The notes under the pieces: model-generated
Database searches by the model: none
The model's input: only the letters and a program-made list of their open reading frames with translations
Told to the model about the DNA's origin: nothing
Origin: Lycocorax pyrrhopterus obiensis
Taxonomy: Eukaryota > Chordata > Aves > Passeriformes > Paradisaeidae
DNA: 64,000 nt
Direction of reading: 5' to 3'
NCBI GenBank assembly: GCA_014706295.1
Contig: JACSVZ010000007.1
Location: forward strand, 62,570,441-62,634,440
Position numbers and translations under genes: made by a program
Shown: piece after piece, positions 1 to 12,500 of the stretch
Numbering within the stretch: position 1 is the stretch's first letter
How the letters are laid out: each line of letters starts with the position of its first letter

Positions 1-907
1 CTTAAATCTGCTGTTTCAGAGTCAGGATGTTCCTGGAATCTCATTCCTTGTATGTTTCCCTAAATTATTTCATCTAACAATCTTCTCTGGGCTTTTCCAT
101 GTGATTTTTTTATATCCCTCTGAAAGGTTGGCTGTGCCAGTGGTGGGTAGGGAGAACATTCAGTGCACTTCAAACAAAGTTTCCTCTTCCAGGAGAGCAT
201 TCCCAGCTGGCAGAGGTCAGGTGTGACCACCTCAAACCCCAGAGGCTGCTGCCACACCACTTGTTCCCACATTTCCTTTTATCCATTTGATGATTTCTCC
301 CCTCCAAATGCACATTCTGAACTGCTTCTCCAACTTTTAATTCTGCTTGCATCTTCCAGAGGGCTTCCTGTCTCTCCAAGGTTAATACCTCCCAGTTCCA
401 GGGAGGGTATTTTTATTCCATTTGGAGCTTTTCAGTGGAAACACTGAATAAAGCCAGAGCTGTTCTGTTAAATAGAAAATTGCTGGGAGATGCTCAGGGT
501 TTGTGTCCAAGCAGTTGGATCTTTTCTTTCTAGTTTTTCCTGCACCTATTTTCTTACTTTGCACATGGGAGTGGCACACAGGACAAAGTGTTCTAGAATC
601 ATGGAATGGTTTGGGTTGGAAAGGAGCTTAAATCCCATCCAGTTCCACCCCTTGCTGTGGGCAGGGACACTTCCACTATCCCAGGGTGCTCCAAGCCCTG
701 TCCAGCCTGGCCTTGGACACTTACTCCAATATTCCATGGTCTGTCTGTGCAGGGCTAAGGGTCCAAAACAGTGAATAAACAGGAAGATGGGATTTTCTCC
801 AGTGTGGATCCCTGCAGGAATGGTGGTGGAGATGGAGCAGGCAGAGGAAATCACAGTTGAAAATTCCTGGATGTTTCTGTTAATGGAATTCTCTTCTTTT
901 TTTCCAG
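1..907 (+). other. MAP4K5 intron (left edge)
   Basis: This lies upstream of the first exon in the window and ends in a TTTTTTCCAG acceptor. It holds one CR1 fragment (592-736). No other exon with plausible splice sites or MAP4K5-like translation was seen. Confidence 0.75.
592..736 (-). mobile_element. CR1 LINE 3' end
   Basis: Starts AGAATCATGGAATGGTTTGG, the reverse of the CR1 tail, and runs to CCTTGGACACTTAC. Confidence 0.85.
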
Positions 908-3900
908 TTATTTCCCCGAAAGTGCACCTGGCTGTACGTTATCAACAACACCTTAATGTCCCTGTCAGGTGAGTGCCAACAGAGGGGGAACGACTGCAGT
1001 TATAAATAAAGAGGAACATTTAAAGTCATCATTGAACACAAGGTGTTTTGGTCAGCCTGGAGAAGGGAAGGATCCAGGGAGAGCTAAAACCCCTTCCAGG
1101 GCCTAAAGGGGCTCCAGGAGGGCTGGAGGGGGACTGGGGACAAGGGATGGAGGGACAGGACACAGGGAATGGCTTTAAGCTGGAAAAGGGTGGATTTAGG
1201 TTGGAAATTGGGAAGGAATTCCTGGCTGGGAGGGGGGTGAGGCCCTGGCACAGGGTGGTCAGAGAAGCTGTGGCTGCCCCTGGATCCCTGGAAGTGTCCA
1301 AGGCCAGGTTGGACAGGGCTTGGAGCAGCCTGGGATAGTGGAAAGGTGTCCCTGCCCGTGGCAGGGGGATGGAAGAAGATGATTTTTAATGTCCCTTCCC
1401 ACCCAGACCACTCTGGGATTCTGTGGTCCTAAAACAAGACCTGTGTCCATTTGAAGGACAATGAGGTGGCTTTCAAGTACTGCTCATCCAGCAGTTTTGC
1501 TGCTTGGATATACTGATTCCTGGGCAATCAGTTGTCCTGGAATAGAACATTCCAGACAGGAATCAGGCACTGTGGGATGGAGACTGATGGTAGCACTGTG
1601 CCTTTAAACATGCAGGATTTGTATAACACTTGTCTTGATTTATAGATAAGAAAATATCTTGCTATCATTAATTGCTGTTTTATAATTACAGCCTTTTAAA
1701 AATGTTTGCATAAAACAAACTTTACTGAAATGAGCTCTGATCTTCTCTATATTCATTATTATTTTTATCTTATTTTATTTTTCTTCATATCTGGACTTGA
1801 CCTACCTGACACCTGTTTTAGAAGGTAATTTTTCCATACCTCCATTTTCCTGAACCTTGCAGTTCTGTGCTGGAGGAGTGGCTGAGACGTCAACTGTGCT
1901 TTTCTCTCTTACAGGGAAAACATTCCAGCTCTACTCCCACAATTTAATAGCATTGTTTGAACAAGCCAAAAAAACAGGATTAGCTGCTCATATTCAAACC
2001 CACAGATTTCCTGACAAAATATTACCAAGGTACAAATCTTTCACTTATAGACAATTATTAATAAGTGAAAATAGCCATAAATTATGTTGGGGCTGTTGAG
2101 TTGGTGCATGAAGGGCCCTGACATCTGTTGTTGATGCATTTTTTGGTGATTATGATTCCAGGAAATTTGCCTTAACGACCAAGATCCCTGACACAAAAGG
2201 ATGCCACAAATGCTGTATAGGTGAGCAGACAAATTCAGCTTTGCCATTTATTCCCCTGGCCTTTGTCCCTGGCCATGGCATGTCTGAAATTCATTTCTTT
2301 TTAAGAAACTTGGAGTTAGTTCTTTGTTCAAACAAAAGGCTGAGGGAATTGGGGTAGTTCAGCCTGGAGATGTTCCAGAGTGACCTAATTGGGGCATTTC
2401 AGTGCCTGAAGAAGCTACAGGAAAGATGGAGAGGGACTTTGGACAAGGACCTGGAGTGCCAGGACAAGAGGGAATGGCTTCCCACTGCCAGAGGGCAGGG
2501 TCAGATGGGACATTGGGATTAAATTCCTCCCAGACCCCTGGCACATCCACAAACAGCCTTTTCCCCTTGTCACCTTGGCTCAAGGTGTGATCCAGTTCCA
2601 ACTTGTAGTGAGGAAAACGTGAATATTTTCCACCCAGAAAGGATCAGTAGGAATAAAAATCCTGGCAGCCCAGGGAGGGCAAAGCCATCAGTGCAGTTTG
2701 AAGTGCACAGAAAAGGTTGAAGCTTGTGAAGTTGTGGATTTGTCTTCGGCTTGGGCTGCCTACAGAATGTTTGTCCTTTCCAATACGGGCCCTGGTGCTG
2801 TGTGAAATCAGAATCATGGAATTACTAAGGCTGGAAAAGCCCTCTAAGATCATCCATCCATTCCCCCAGCACTGCCCAGCCCAGCACTAACCCACATCCC
2901 CAAGTGTCACATCTGCACATTGTACCTTTCCACCCCTAAAATGAATATAAAGTGTTCAGCTGCACACCTGGAGATCCTGTTTAGCTCATCTACAGTGCCC
3001 ACAACAGCCACATTTACAAATAATTCCTGAAGCCAGGCTGCTCCTGTGCCCAGCTGAGCTTAAACAACCCCCAAACCCTGTCTCATGTATTCCATGAGCT
3101 GTCAGAGCTCCCCGGGAGCTTCCCACCTTCTCTGCCTGGGAATTGTTTTATTCCAAGCCCAGCCTGACCCCGAGCTCTCCCTCCTGCCTCCCACAGCCCC
3201 AGGCAGAGGCACTGCAGCTTTTCTGCCCTCTCAGCCTGTGGCCTCCAAACTGGGACTCCAGGAATGCAAGTGGTTATTAATTAAAGCTGTAATTGAATTT
3301 ATCTGGAACGTAGCACCACATTAATCACTGTGGATGTTGGGATGGGAAGCCACAAGGCAACAGTGGGAAACTGAGGGAACAAGATGGGCTTTAAGGTCCC
3401 TCCCAAGCCTAATCATGCCATGATGTGATTTTATAATGCTATTTCTTAACTCGTTTGTAAAGAAAGCTGTAGGGTTATTTTTTCAAGTATGCATTGAACT
3501 TGCAGGGCTTTAGAATTACAGTTTTCTGGGGTTTTTTATTTTATACAGTACGAAATCCATACACAGGCCACAAGTACCTGTGTGGTGCATTGCAGTCTGG
3601 AATTGTTCTGCTCCAGTGGTATGAGCCAATGCAGAAATTCATGTTAATAAAGGTAAGCATTTACTTTTAGTGTAGTTGAATAATTATACAGTTGTTGAAA
3701 TAACCTTTCCAGAGTTTGTGATGGAAAGTACACCCCGGTCTGGTGCCATTTGTGGGTTGTGAGCACTTGAAAATCTGGCTGGACACATTTTGACTCAGAA
3801 AATCTTGTGACTGAAGTCATTTAAGTAATATAAAAGTCATTTAAGTGCTGGATCAAGCCCAACACTGGCAATAAGAGACCATGATCCACCTCTGCCCAGC

Positions 3901-6900
3901 CCTCAAAAGCACTCTGAGCAGCAGTGAAAATTCTGTATATTTACACTTCGTGCATGTTGTTGCAGAGTCATTTCAAGGTAAAAGCAAATTCCCAGAGGCC
4001 TGATGATGCTTTGTTTTCCCAGCACTTTGATTTCCCCCTGCCAAGCCCCCTGAATGTGTTTGAGATGCTGGTGATCCCAGAGCAGGAGTACCCCATGGTG
4101 TGCGTGGCCATCTCCAAGGGCACGGAGCCCAACCAGGTGGTGCAGTTTGAGACAATCAACCTGAACTCTGCGTCCTCGTGGTTCACAGAGATCGGGGCAG
4201 GTGAGGCTCTGGGTTCCTCTTCCAGCTGTTTTCTTGTCTGGGAATGTTGGATGTCCCTTCCTTGGAGTCATTTGGAGACCCTTTAGGCTTGGCAGCTTCT
4301 CTGCCTGAAGCAGATGGAAGCTGATCCCACATTGTCAGAACCTGAGGGGAGCCAACAGGAAAAGCCAGAGAGGGACTGAGGACAAGGGATGGAGGGACAG
4401 CACACAGGGAATGGCTTCCCAGTGCCAGAGGGCAGGGATGGATGGGATATTGGGAAGGAATTCCTGGCTGGGAGGGTGGGGAGGCCCTGGCACAGGGTGC
4501 CCAGAGAAGCTGTGGCTGCCCCTGGATCCCTGGAAGTGTCCAAGGCCAGGTTGGACAGGGCTTGGAGCAGCCTGGGACAGTGGAAGGTGTCCCTGCCCAT
4601 GGCAGGGGGTGGGATGGGGTGGGATTTAAGGTCCCTTTCAATCCCAGCTCTTCTGTGATTCCCTGATTCTCAGTGTTGTGCTGACCTGCCCACATCAGTA
4701 CAAACTGTCCTTACAAAACACCTTTTATTTTCTGAATTTCCTTAAACACCAATCAGACCCTGCTGGTTGGGTTCTCCTTTGTGGTTCCATTCTGTTCCCT
4801 GGGATCCTGTTCTTCCCTCTCCTTTCCTGCATAAAAACTCCCAGAAATGGATTCCTGTCCATCTTCCAGCCCTTGTGGGAGGGTTGTTATCTTCAGCTGG
4901 CTCTTAAAAAGCAAAGATTTGGGTTATTTTTAAAACCTGGTTGATATTTTGCAGCTGCTTTTCTCTGCTGCCTTTGTTGGATGTACATTTTTGCCTTTAA
5001 ATATTGCTTTTTAGCAGCTCTAGGAACAACTTCATTAGTAAAAACAAGAAAAAAATCTATTAAACTAGTTTATTATCATCACAATAATCTTTCCAGATGT
5101 GGATTTATGGGAAAAGAGGGGGGTTTTAGGAATTAAAATTCCATTGATGGTTCCTTTTGTTTGTTGTGGTGCCTCTCTATGGAGGAAGCTGTGCTGAACT
5201 GCAGCATAAAATGTATTTTATCCAGTAAAAGTTGTGTTTTCCTATTAAATACCTGCTTTGAACAGAGAGCTTTGTGCTTCTCCCAGAACATCCTGGGATC
5301 TTAGAGCCTTTAAAAAATCAGAGGAACAAATATCACAGTGAAAAGAGCTTGGGGGGGGGGGGGGGAGTGAGTCTTTTGATGTGCTACAAAATATGAAATA
5401 ATCTGGTTTATTTTTCCCCAGGCAATCAGCAGTTGGATGCCATTCACGTGACACAGCTGGAAAGAGACACTGTCCTGGTCTGCCTGGACAGTGAGTAACA
5501 CAGAACTCTCTTGGATCACTCACTACACCTCGTGCAAAACTTGGGTTGCCACAGTTGTTGATTTTAACTCCACCACGAGTTCGTTTTCCTCCACACATTA
5601 TTCATTTGTGTTGTAATCTTTCCAAGAAAAGATCGTTTGGATAAGTGGGATTTCACTCTGGCTTTTGTGATTCCATTTCCCCTCTTCACGGGTGCATCAC
5701 TCTGTCAGGAGAGTCTAAAACCACAGCAAGTGGTACAAAGTTTCCTGTGTTTATTTTGGGAGAAAGATGCTCTTGGGTTCATTTTAGGCAAATGCTGTAG
5801 ATGTTAAGTTTGGGTATTTCTTTGTGCCTGAAAGATTAAATTTGTATTTTACACTTAAATGCTTTTCAGCAGTGGGTTTTAATGCTGGTTTTTCTCTTTC
5901 TCTTGAGAATTTGTGAAAATAGTGAATTTACAAGGGAAATTGAAGTCAAGCAAGAAATTGGCTTCTGAGCTGAGCTTTGATTTCTGCATTGAGTCAGTGG
6001 GTGAGTGATTTGCTTCTCTGGTGTCTCTCAGGGGTTTAAGAACTCACTGTTGAAAGCCTGACTGGTTTCTGGTCATTTTCATAGCAATGAGAACAAAATT
6101 TGGGGAGGAAAAAGTATTTGTAATCCATAATTCTGTGTTAGTCTTCTAAAAGTTTTTATTTCAAGTAATAGGACATTCATTTTTTTATAGGGTAATAATA
6201 TTTGAATCTAATTCTCAGGCTGCTGTCTTCAGACTAGGACAGGAGCCTTGCTTCTAAAGCTTGAACTGTAGCCATCAAACAAGAATTTCTGCTGTAATAA
6301 ACTCTCAGAATCACAAAATTCAGTCACTCAGAGCTGGCAGCTCTGTGCTCTCTCTGTCCCTGAATGGAAAACTCCCATTTTCCATCATCTGTTTTGAAGT
6401 AACTGTAATAATTCAGGTGATGTGTCATTTCCAGCAACTCACAGGGCTTTGGTTGGCAGTGTTTGTTTACACACTTCCTGGAGGGTTCTCCAGAGGCATT
6501 AGGAAAACAGGGATCCAGGGAATGGGGTGTGATTTGTGCCCCTCCTTTGCAGTGTGCCTTCAGGACAGCGTGCTGGCCTTCTGGAAACATGGGATGCAGG
6601 GCAAGAGCTTCAAGTCAGATGAAGTAAGTGATCTCCAGCCTCTCCAGGTGTCATTCCTCCTGTTCCTTATTTACCACTGGATCCTTTGGCTTCTCTCTGC
6701 TTCCCAAGTGAGAATGTTCTTGTTCCACAATGCTTAACACCAATTTGTCCGTTTCAGTCCTGTACTCCGCATTAAATTGCATTTGAATGTTTCTTTCCTT
6801 CCAACTCAGACCAATAAATTTCATTTTGCTGCTGAAATGGATCTCAATATCTGCATTTTTCTGCAGGTGACCCAGGAGATATCCGATGAAACCAGGGTTT

Positions 6901-8419
6901 TCCGCCTGCTGGGGTCAGACAGGTAATCTCCCTGCAGAAACAGAAACCTTTTGTTTTATTTAAAGCAGCTTTTCTAGTTCCCAGCTGGGCCTGGCTTCCA
7001 GCCCAGCACAGCTCTGTCTGTGGGCACCAAGTGTCAGGGAGAGAGGAGAGATGCTCTTGGCTTACAGGGTGCCCAGTGCACCTCTGGAAGAGCCTGCTCC
7101 TGGCTTGGATTGTCCTGGTGAGCTGGGAATTATCTTGGCAGCACTCTGTTAAAAAGAATCTTTGCTTGTCTGGAAATAGCAGAGCAAACTAGAACTCACT
7201 CAGGTTTTAATCACAGTGATCCAAATCCACACATTATCCATAACATCCAGCTGATCCCTTCCAGCTGCCCCCAGGTTTGGAACCTGAGCAGAAGCTGGCC
7301 CATGCTCCAGGCTGGACATGTTCACTTGTGGATTCTCAGCCAGCCAGAGGGATAAATGTAGGAATAGATAGGGATGAGTCCAGCAATCCCTTCCAAGCAC
7401 AGAATCCCAGACTGGTTTGGGTTGGAAGAGACCTTAAAGCTCATCTTGTTCCACCCCTGGGCAGGGACACCTTCCACTAGACCAGGTGGCTCAGAGCCTT
7501 GAACACCTCCTGCTCTCGAATCCCTGATCCTCTGCTCCCTCATCTGGCCTTTGAACATCCAAACCCTTTGGTTTGTATTTTCCATCTCTGTACAAATGGA
7601 GCAGGAGTCTTTCCTGCCATTCCAGCAAGGAGATGTGGAATCACCTTTTTACCTTGGATCAGCCTAGAACTGCTCGGGTGCAGAGGTGAGGGTCAGGGAC
7701 AGAGGCTGTTCAGAGACTTCTTTTGAAAACTCTTTGAGGAAAGCAAAAAGCAGAGATAAGTTTAATCCTAAAAACAACAGGAACTGGTGCAGAGAAATGC
7801 TCAGCATTTGGAAGGGAGAGGGGAGGTCAAAGGCCCAGCCACACCAGCTGATGGTCAGGGTCCAGCATTGGTCAGTGTGCCAAGATAGGCAGAGAATAAT
7901 TTTCCAGAGCAGCTCACAGGATCATGATCCAGCACGACAAAGGCAGAGATGGGGTCGAGTGATCCCTGTGAGCGCATCAAGTGATAAATATATAGGAGGG
8001 AGGAGAATTGTTGAGGTTAGTGGCTGATGCTTATCACAAGATGTAGGAGGGATAAACATATTCAGGATCATGGAATTACAGAATGGATGGGGTTGGAAGG
8101 AACTTTAAAGATCATCCAGTTCCAACCCTTCCCCTATATCTTATCCTTCAGTGTTTTTATCAGAAGTGATGCTGGAAATTGAGGGAACTCTTTAAAGAAT
8201 GAAACATCCAAGATACATGGGAGAACCTCTATCTCCAGTCTATAGAAACCCCTGAGTTTCCTCCTCAGGAGTTACACCAGGAGCTGTTTTTTGCCCCTAA
8301 CCACGCTGATCCCGTTTGTTTTTGGCTGCAGAGTGGTTGTGCTGGAGAGCAGGCCCACGGAAAACCCCACAGCTCACAGCAACCTCTACATCTTGGCTGG
8401 ACACGAAAACAGTTACTGA
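908..8419 (+). CDS. MAP4K5: MAP4K5 C-terminal part (GCK-family MAP kinase kinase kinase kinase 5), 5'-partial in this window
   Basis: Ten coding exons join in phase: 908-968, 1915-2029, 2162-2220, 3549-3652, 4023-4200, 5422-5490, 5908-6000, 6553-6623, 6867-6922, 8332-8419. All introns are GT-AG. They give the last 297 residues and a TGA stop at 8417-8419; the kinase domain lies to the left of the window. The sequence is the citron-homology (CNH) domain and tail of MAP4K5. Recognisable stretches are [12 protein letters not shown] at the start, [16 protein letters not shown] in the middle and [12 protein letters not shown] at the C terminus. The family (GCKR/KHS) signals from TNF-receptor and stress inputs toward JNK, and the CNH domain mediates regulatory protein contacts. 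I saw no frameshift or premature stop. The acceptor before 5908 is GAG rather than the usual CAG or TAG. Identity is from remembered family sequence; the close paralog MAP4K3 is less likely. Confidence 0.96.
1051..1428 (+). mobile_element. CR1 LINE 3' end, longer copy
   Basis: Runs from CAGCCTGGAGAAGGGAAGGA through GAAGCTGTGGCTGCCCCTGG to a GGGATTCTGTGGT tail. Confidence 0.9.
2353..2536 (+). mobile_element. CR1 LINE fragment lacking its 3' end
   Basis: Matches the upstream part of the copies elsewhere (TTCAGCCTGGAGATG, AATGGCTTCCCACTGCCAGA) and breaks off where the AGGAATTCCTGGCTG block should follow. Confidence 0.7.
2811..2932 (-). mobile_element. CR1 LINE, diverged subfamily
   Basis: GGCTGGAAAAGCCCTCTAAGATCATC with AGCACTGCCCAGCCCAGCACTA is the older CR1 tail type also seen at 16018. 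Confidence 0.7.
3389..3434 (+). mobile_element. Possible CR1 tail remnant
   Basis: Only GGCTTTAAGGTCCCTCCCAA and a degraded ATGATGTGATT end are left. Confidence 0.4.
4343..4674 (+). mobile_element. CR1 LINE 3' end
   Basis: Well preserved from GACAAGGGATGGAGGGACAG to TCTGTGATTCCCTGATTCT. It begins about 140 bp after the MAP4K5 exon ending at 4200. Confidence 0.9.
5351..5365 (+). repeat. Run of 15 guanines
   Basis: An uninterrupted poly(G) tract in a MAP4K5 intron, 56 bp before the exon at 5422. Confidence 0.9.
7398..7512 (-). mobile_element. CR1 LINE 3' end fragment
   Basis: CACAGAATCCCAGACTGGTT start; identity fades after the CCTTCCACTAGACCAGG block. Confidence 0.8.
8063..8132 (-). mobile_element. 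CR1 LINE 3' tail, short
   Basis: About 70 bp of the tail, GGTTGGAAGGAACTTTAAAG with ATCCAGTTCCAACCC. Confidence 0.75.
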
Positions 8420-8616
8420 GCAACACTCACCCACCAGACAACAGAGGGAATTGGCCACACTGAAACCCAGGAGCGCCAGGAAACCGGGACTGGCCGTTTC
8501 TTGTCTTGACACCGGAATTGTGTTGGTTTTTGGGGTGGGAATCAATCCATTTTTGCAGCTGGGAACAGCTGGTTCTGTCTCTTGCCACTGTGTGGTTGGT
8601 TATATCGAGTTTGCTT

Positions 8617-8622
8617 AATAAA
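8617..8622 (+). terminator. AATAAA polyadenylation signal, proximal, MAP4K5
   Basis: A canonical hexamer 198 bases after the MAP4K5 stop codon. Confidence 0.5.
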
Positions 8623-8793
8623 AGCTGAGATAAAGAGCCCTTTACTCGTTAGTTTTAGGGAAACAGAGCTTTGAAACATGTTCTGCAGTAAAGGTGCCAT
8701 AAACTGTTAAATATTTTCCTTCCCTTGGATTTTCCTTTTATTCTGTAGATACAGATCTAGTGCTGGCTGTTGCCCTGTTTTATACTGAGTCTT

Positions 8794-8799
8794 AATAAA
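8794..8799 (+). terminator. AATAAA polyadenylation signal, middle, MAP4K5
   Basis: A canonical hexamer in TCTTAATAAAACAAAG, followed within 30 bases by a GT-rich stretch that could serve as the downstream element. Confidence 0.5.
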
Positions 8800-9232
8800 A
8801 CAAAGATTTGTGTAGGAAGTGAAAGTATCTGCAAAGCTTTTTGGTTTTAAATCTGCCATTGGGTATGGCTTTGTATAATAGACTATTTAATCCTTATTTA
8901 TTAATCTGCTGCTAGGATGGGGTAATGTCTAACTTTTAGCAAAGGAAGGTTGCAGAGCAGCTTACATTTTTTTTTTTTTACAATTGTATAAAGATTTGAT
9001 TATTCTTTTTCCTTGTAGGGATGTAGTGCATTACTGAGGGGTGTGTTACCGTGTTGGATGATCTTGTAAAAAAAAAATGCAGTTTTGTACAACAAAAGTA
9101 TTTTGTACTGATTTTTCTGCCTGCAGAATTGCCATAAAAGGGATTTTCTTACTTCCTAGACATAGGGTGTGTGTACAAAAAGTAGAATATTGATATCAGA
9201 CTTGTTGCTCCTGGGTGGCTGTGTACAATATC

Positions 9233-9318
9233 CGTGTGTGTGTGTGTGCATGTGTGTGAAGTTGACTGGCAGTGTGTATTTTTTATATATATATTTATAC
9301 ATATATATATAAAAATGT
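9233..9318. repeat. TG and TA microsatellites in the MAP4K5 3' UTR
   Basis: A (TG)n run interrupted by CA, followed by TATATA blocks. Confidence 0.8.
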
Positions 9319-9556
9319 ACAAAACATATATGCTTTATTTTCATAAATTAGGGATAAGCCTTGTGACATGAAGTGGAAATTGTAGCAGGTCATCATCCTT
9401 AATGAATGAAAGTATCATGTATCCAACTGCCCACGACGTGTAGTTTATTTATGCTATTCCAGAGGGGAGCCTGGAGCCACAGCTGAGCCTGAGCAGCATT
9501 CCAGCTGCTGCCAGCCAGTGCTTTGGGAATGGCTGCTGCCCCAGCTGTGTAGTGTA

Positions 9557-9562
9557 AATAAA
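9557..9562 (+). terminator. AATAAA polyadenylation signal, distal, MAP4K5
   Basis: A canonical hexamer in GTGTAAATAAACATG about 1.1 kb after the stop; used here as the likely end of the long 3' UTR. Confidence 0.5.
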
Positions 9563-9576
9563 CATGATAAGAACCA

Positions 9577-12500
9577 GTACTCTGTATCCAAGCTTTGATC
9601 ACTTTCTCCCTGTTTGGTCACCTGCATTTTTTTTCCTTTCTCTTTCTCCATTGAAGAGTCGCATCGGTTCCTTTTGTCTTCCTCATTAATTAAAATTCTT
9701 GAGGTACCATTAAATATAGACTGACTCCAGGAGAGCATCTGGTTTTACTACCTCACATTACCCTGCTGGCTTTGATGTGAACAGTCCTTGGGCAGGTGCA
9801 GCAGCAGCTCAGAAACATTTGATTTGAAGGGGTTTTTTAGTTAAATGCTGCAGGAGGCTGCTGCCTGTTCAGCTCCCGAGATCTGCTGCCTAGGAAGGAG
9901 AGGCTGGAATTCCCAGGTCATGTGAACAGAGCAGTAAAGGTGTGTGACAGCTGGGAGTGGTTTGGTGCTGCGTTGGCTGCGTTGGCATCGGGCTCCGTGA
10001 TCCATAATTTAACACGGAGGGAATTGGCTGGGCCCACGTGATGGCTCAGGGATGTCTCGTTACTCAGGACAGCTGCAAGTTGGGAAGGTCCAGAGGGGAA
10101 AATAGCCCTGCACACATTTAGCATTTTAGCCACTGTCATTCCAAACTAATTCTTGCTGGCTTGACATCCAAATCAAGTCGAGCTTTTCAGTTCTGACACT
10201 GTGTCAAAGCTTAGTAAGTAGTAAGTGTACAGATAAAATTTAAAAATCACTCCACGGAGCATGAAAAATGTGCTTGAAGGGTGGTCAGCTGGAATTGGAT
10301 CAGCAATATTAAAAGCAGGACGTGTGATTTTTGTCTTTTAAAGGAGTTCTCTAGTATTGAAATTACTTCTCCACAGGTAACAGTGACTGGTGATTAACCT
10401 CAGATGGTGCCACTCCTGGTCTACAGGGACTTTAAAACAAAAATTAAGGCGAAGTGAAGCACCAGGTGTAGATATTGTAGAGCAAACACTTTTTAATTTA
10501 CCTCATTCACTACAGAAGGTAATTTCAGCTTCATCTTTGAAAACACTTAAAGGAGATCTCTAAAAGACTAGAGAAACCTGTAAATAAAATCTGAATATTT
10601 ATGGGGAATAACTGGAGAAAATAACTCTTAGGTCATGACACTGTCATGCAGAAATAACGAGCTGAAAGTATTTTTCTTTGACACGAATGACTGGTGTTTT
10701 GCTGGATCATAAACTTTAGGAAAGTCCTCGTTTAATCAAACCTTTTTTAGCTGTTGAAGCATTTCTAATGGCATGTTGTGAAATGCTTTCTGCTGGTTTC
10801 ATAGACAGTGGCATTTTTTTGGCATGATCTGCAAGATGCTGTTTCCTAGTGTAAAACCTCACTTTTGTTCCGTACCCCAGAGCAGATTTGCGTGTTCCAT
10901 AGTCAGCCCTGCTGGCCTCGGTGACTCTGATCAGTGTAATTTGTGTTTGACTGTTTAATTTAGTCTGGTATTGTCTGTATCTTTGTTTTTGTGGAATTTA
11001 AAGCAGGCTTGAGAAAGCCTAGTGGGGGGAGCTCAGGGGTTATGAAGCAAAAGCTTGCTCAGCCCCTCCTTCCTCTCTCAACTGTTATCAGAGTTTTAAT
11101 TATTGGATGCACGAGGTCATGTACCCGAGTTGAAAGCCTTAAAACAGGCTCCCAGAGCTCTTGGAAGTACCAACAGCATGGGAAGAGCAGTCTGTGGATT
11201 AATCTCTTTGGATTTCCTAACCAAATTCCTTGCAAGTGGAAAATACAGCTGGAATTGTGCTGACATCTCTTTAAAGAAGAAAGGTACAACGCATCAGTGA
11301 GCCACGGTGTCTCTGGATGGAAAGGACAAGACTGGGAGACTCTGAAATGTGCTTTTTTTTACCTTGTTTAGTTGTTAGGTGTAACTGAGACTCATAACTG
11401 CACTCGTTCAGTTTGTGTAACCAGGCTTTGTTCCACGGGAATTTCTGTTGCAGTTCCGTCTATGCCAAATAAACTGCTTTATTTGATCCGTGGCGTGGTG
11501 ACTCGCTGGGAACAATACCTTGTCAGAGGGATCTCGGGAGAATCCAGACGGTCTCCAGGTTTTGTGGCCGCTGTGGGAAGCGCCTGGCGCCGCTGTTCTC
11601 TATCCTACAGACTGCCGGGAGCCAGCAGCAGCTCACACAGACAGCGGGATAGCACAGGAGGGAGAAATCAGAGTAGCTGGGGCAAATTATTCCCGGCCCA
11701 GCCCTGCTGCCACTCACCTGGGATCACCAAGGAACCACTCAGGAGTTGTCTGGCTGGAAAAGCAGAGGCTGCCTGCCTTGTACCTGGGGAGAGCAGGGGC
11801 TGGCGGGTTTCAAAGGGCTGCTTAGAGTAGGAAAACACACGGCTCAGCCTCGGCAGCATCTAGAGCAGTTTACACCTTGTCCTCACACTTTGGCTGTTTG
11901 CTGCAGGTGCTTCAGGTGCTGTACCTGTATCCCAGATCTTCAGGGATCTGCTGAGGTAGAGGGAGAAGGAGGTCGAAAAAATAATGTAATGAATGTGCCT
12001 TTGGACAACACAAAGAGCTGCCAGTTACTGGTAAATAAATGCACAGCAATATTCCTCCTCTGCACAAGATTGTTATCTCTGGGGGTCAGTCTTGGCAGCC
12101 GGAACGTGAGGACTGCACATCCCTGATGGATGTGGCTTGGGAAGAAAAATAATTAGTGGGTCTTTGTTCTGAGTTGGGAAGCATCTCAGGAAGGGATTGG
12201 GGGGAGGGAGGAAGCGTGAGATGGAGTGGGGTTATATTTAGATCTAATATTGGAAGCAATTACCACCACAAAAAGCCACCTTGGTCAGGGGATGAGGAAA
12301 GGGATGATGATCCAGGGACCCAGACGGGGGCACCAGGAAAGGGAACAGGAAGGTCAGGGATGGAAAAGCTCGATGGAAGGGTGCGGCTGCTGGCAGGAGC
12401 CCATTCGGTGACAGATACCTGAGATACTGGAACCGTGCAGTGGGGAGATGTTCCAGGGAAACCTCCAGGTGCCAGAGGGAGGTGCGGGCGCTGCTTGAGG

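Larger units (their letters stand above)
8420..9576 (+). other. MAP4K5: MAP4K5 3' UTR (approximate)
   Basis: Sequence after the stop is AT-rich and repeat-poor. It holds three AATAAA signals (8617, 8794, 9557), a TG run near 9235-9258 and an AT-rich TATA run near 9285-9312. The right end is set just after the third signal and is inferred; shorter isoforms ending near 8640 or 8815 are equally possible. Confidence 0.55.

Noticed and set aside
832..850. ATGGAGCAGGCAGAGG as a possible upstream piece of a MAP4K5 exon
   Set aside because: It resembles the residues expected before the exon at 908 only superficially; no in-frame continuation through the intron and a good acceptor exists at 907.
11372..11830. 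152-codon plus-strand frame between MAP4K5 and CDKL1
   Set aside because: No recognisable motif, Cys/Ser/Arg-rich translation, no splice context; treated as chance.
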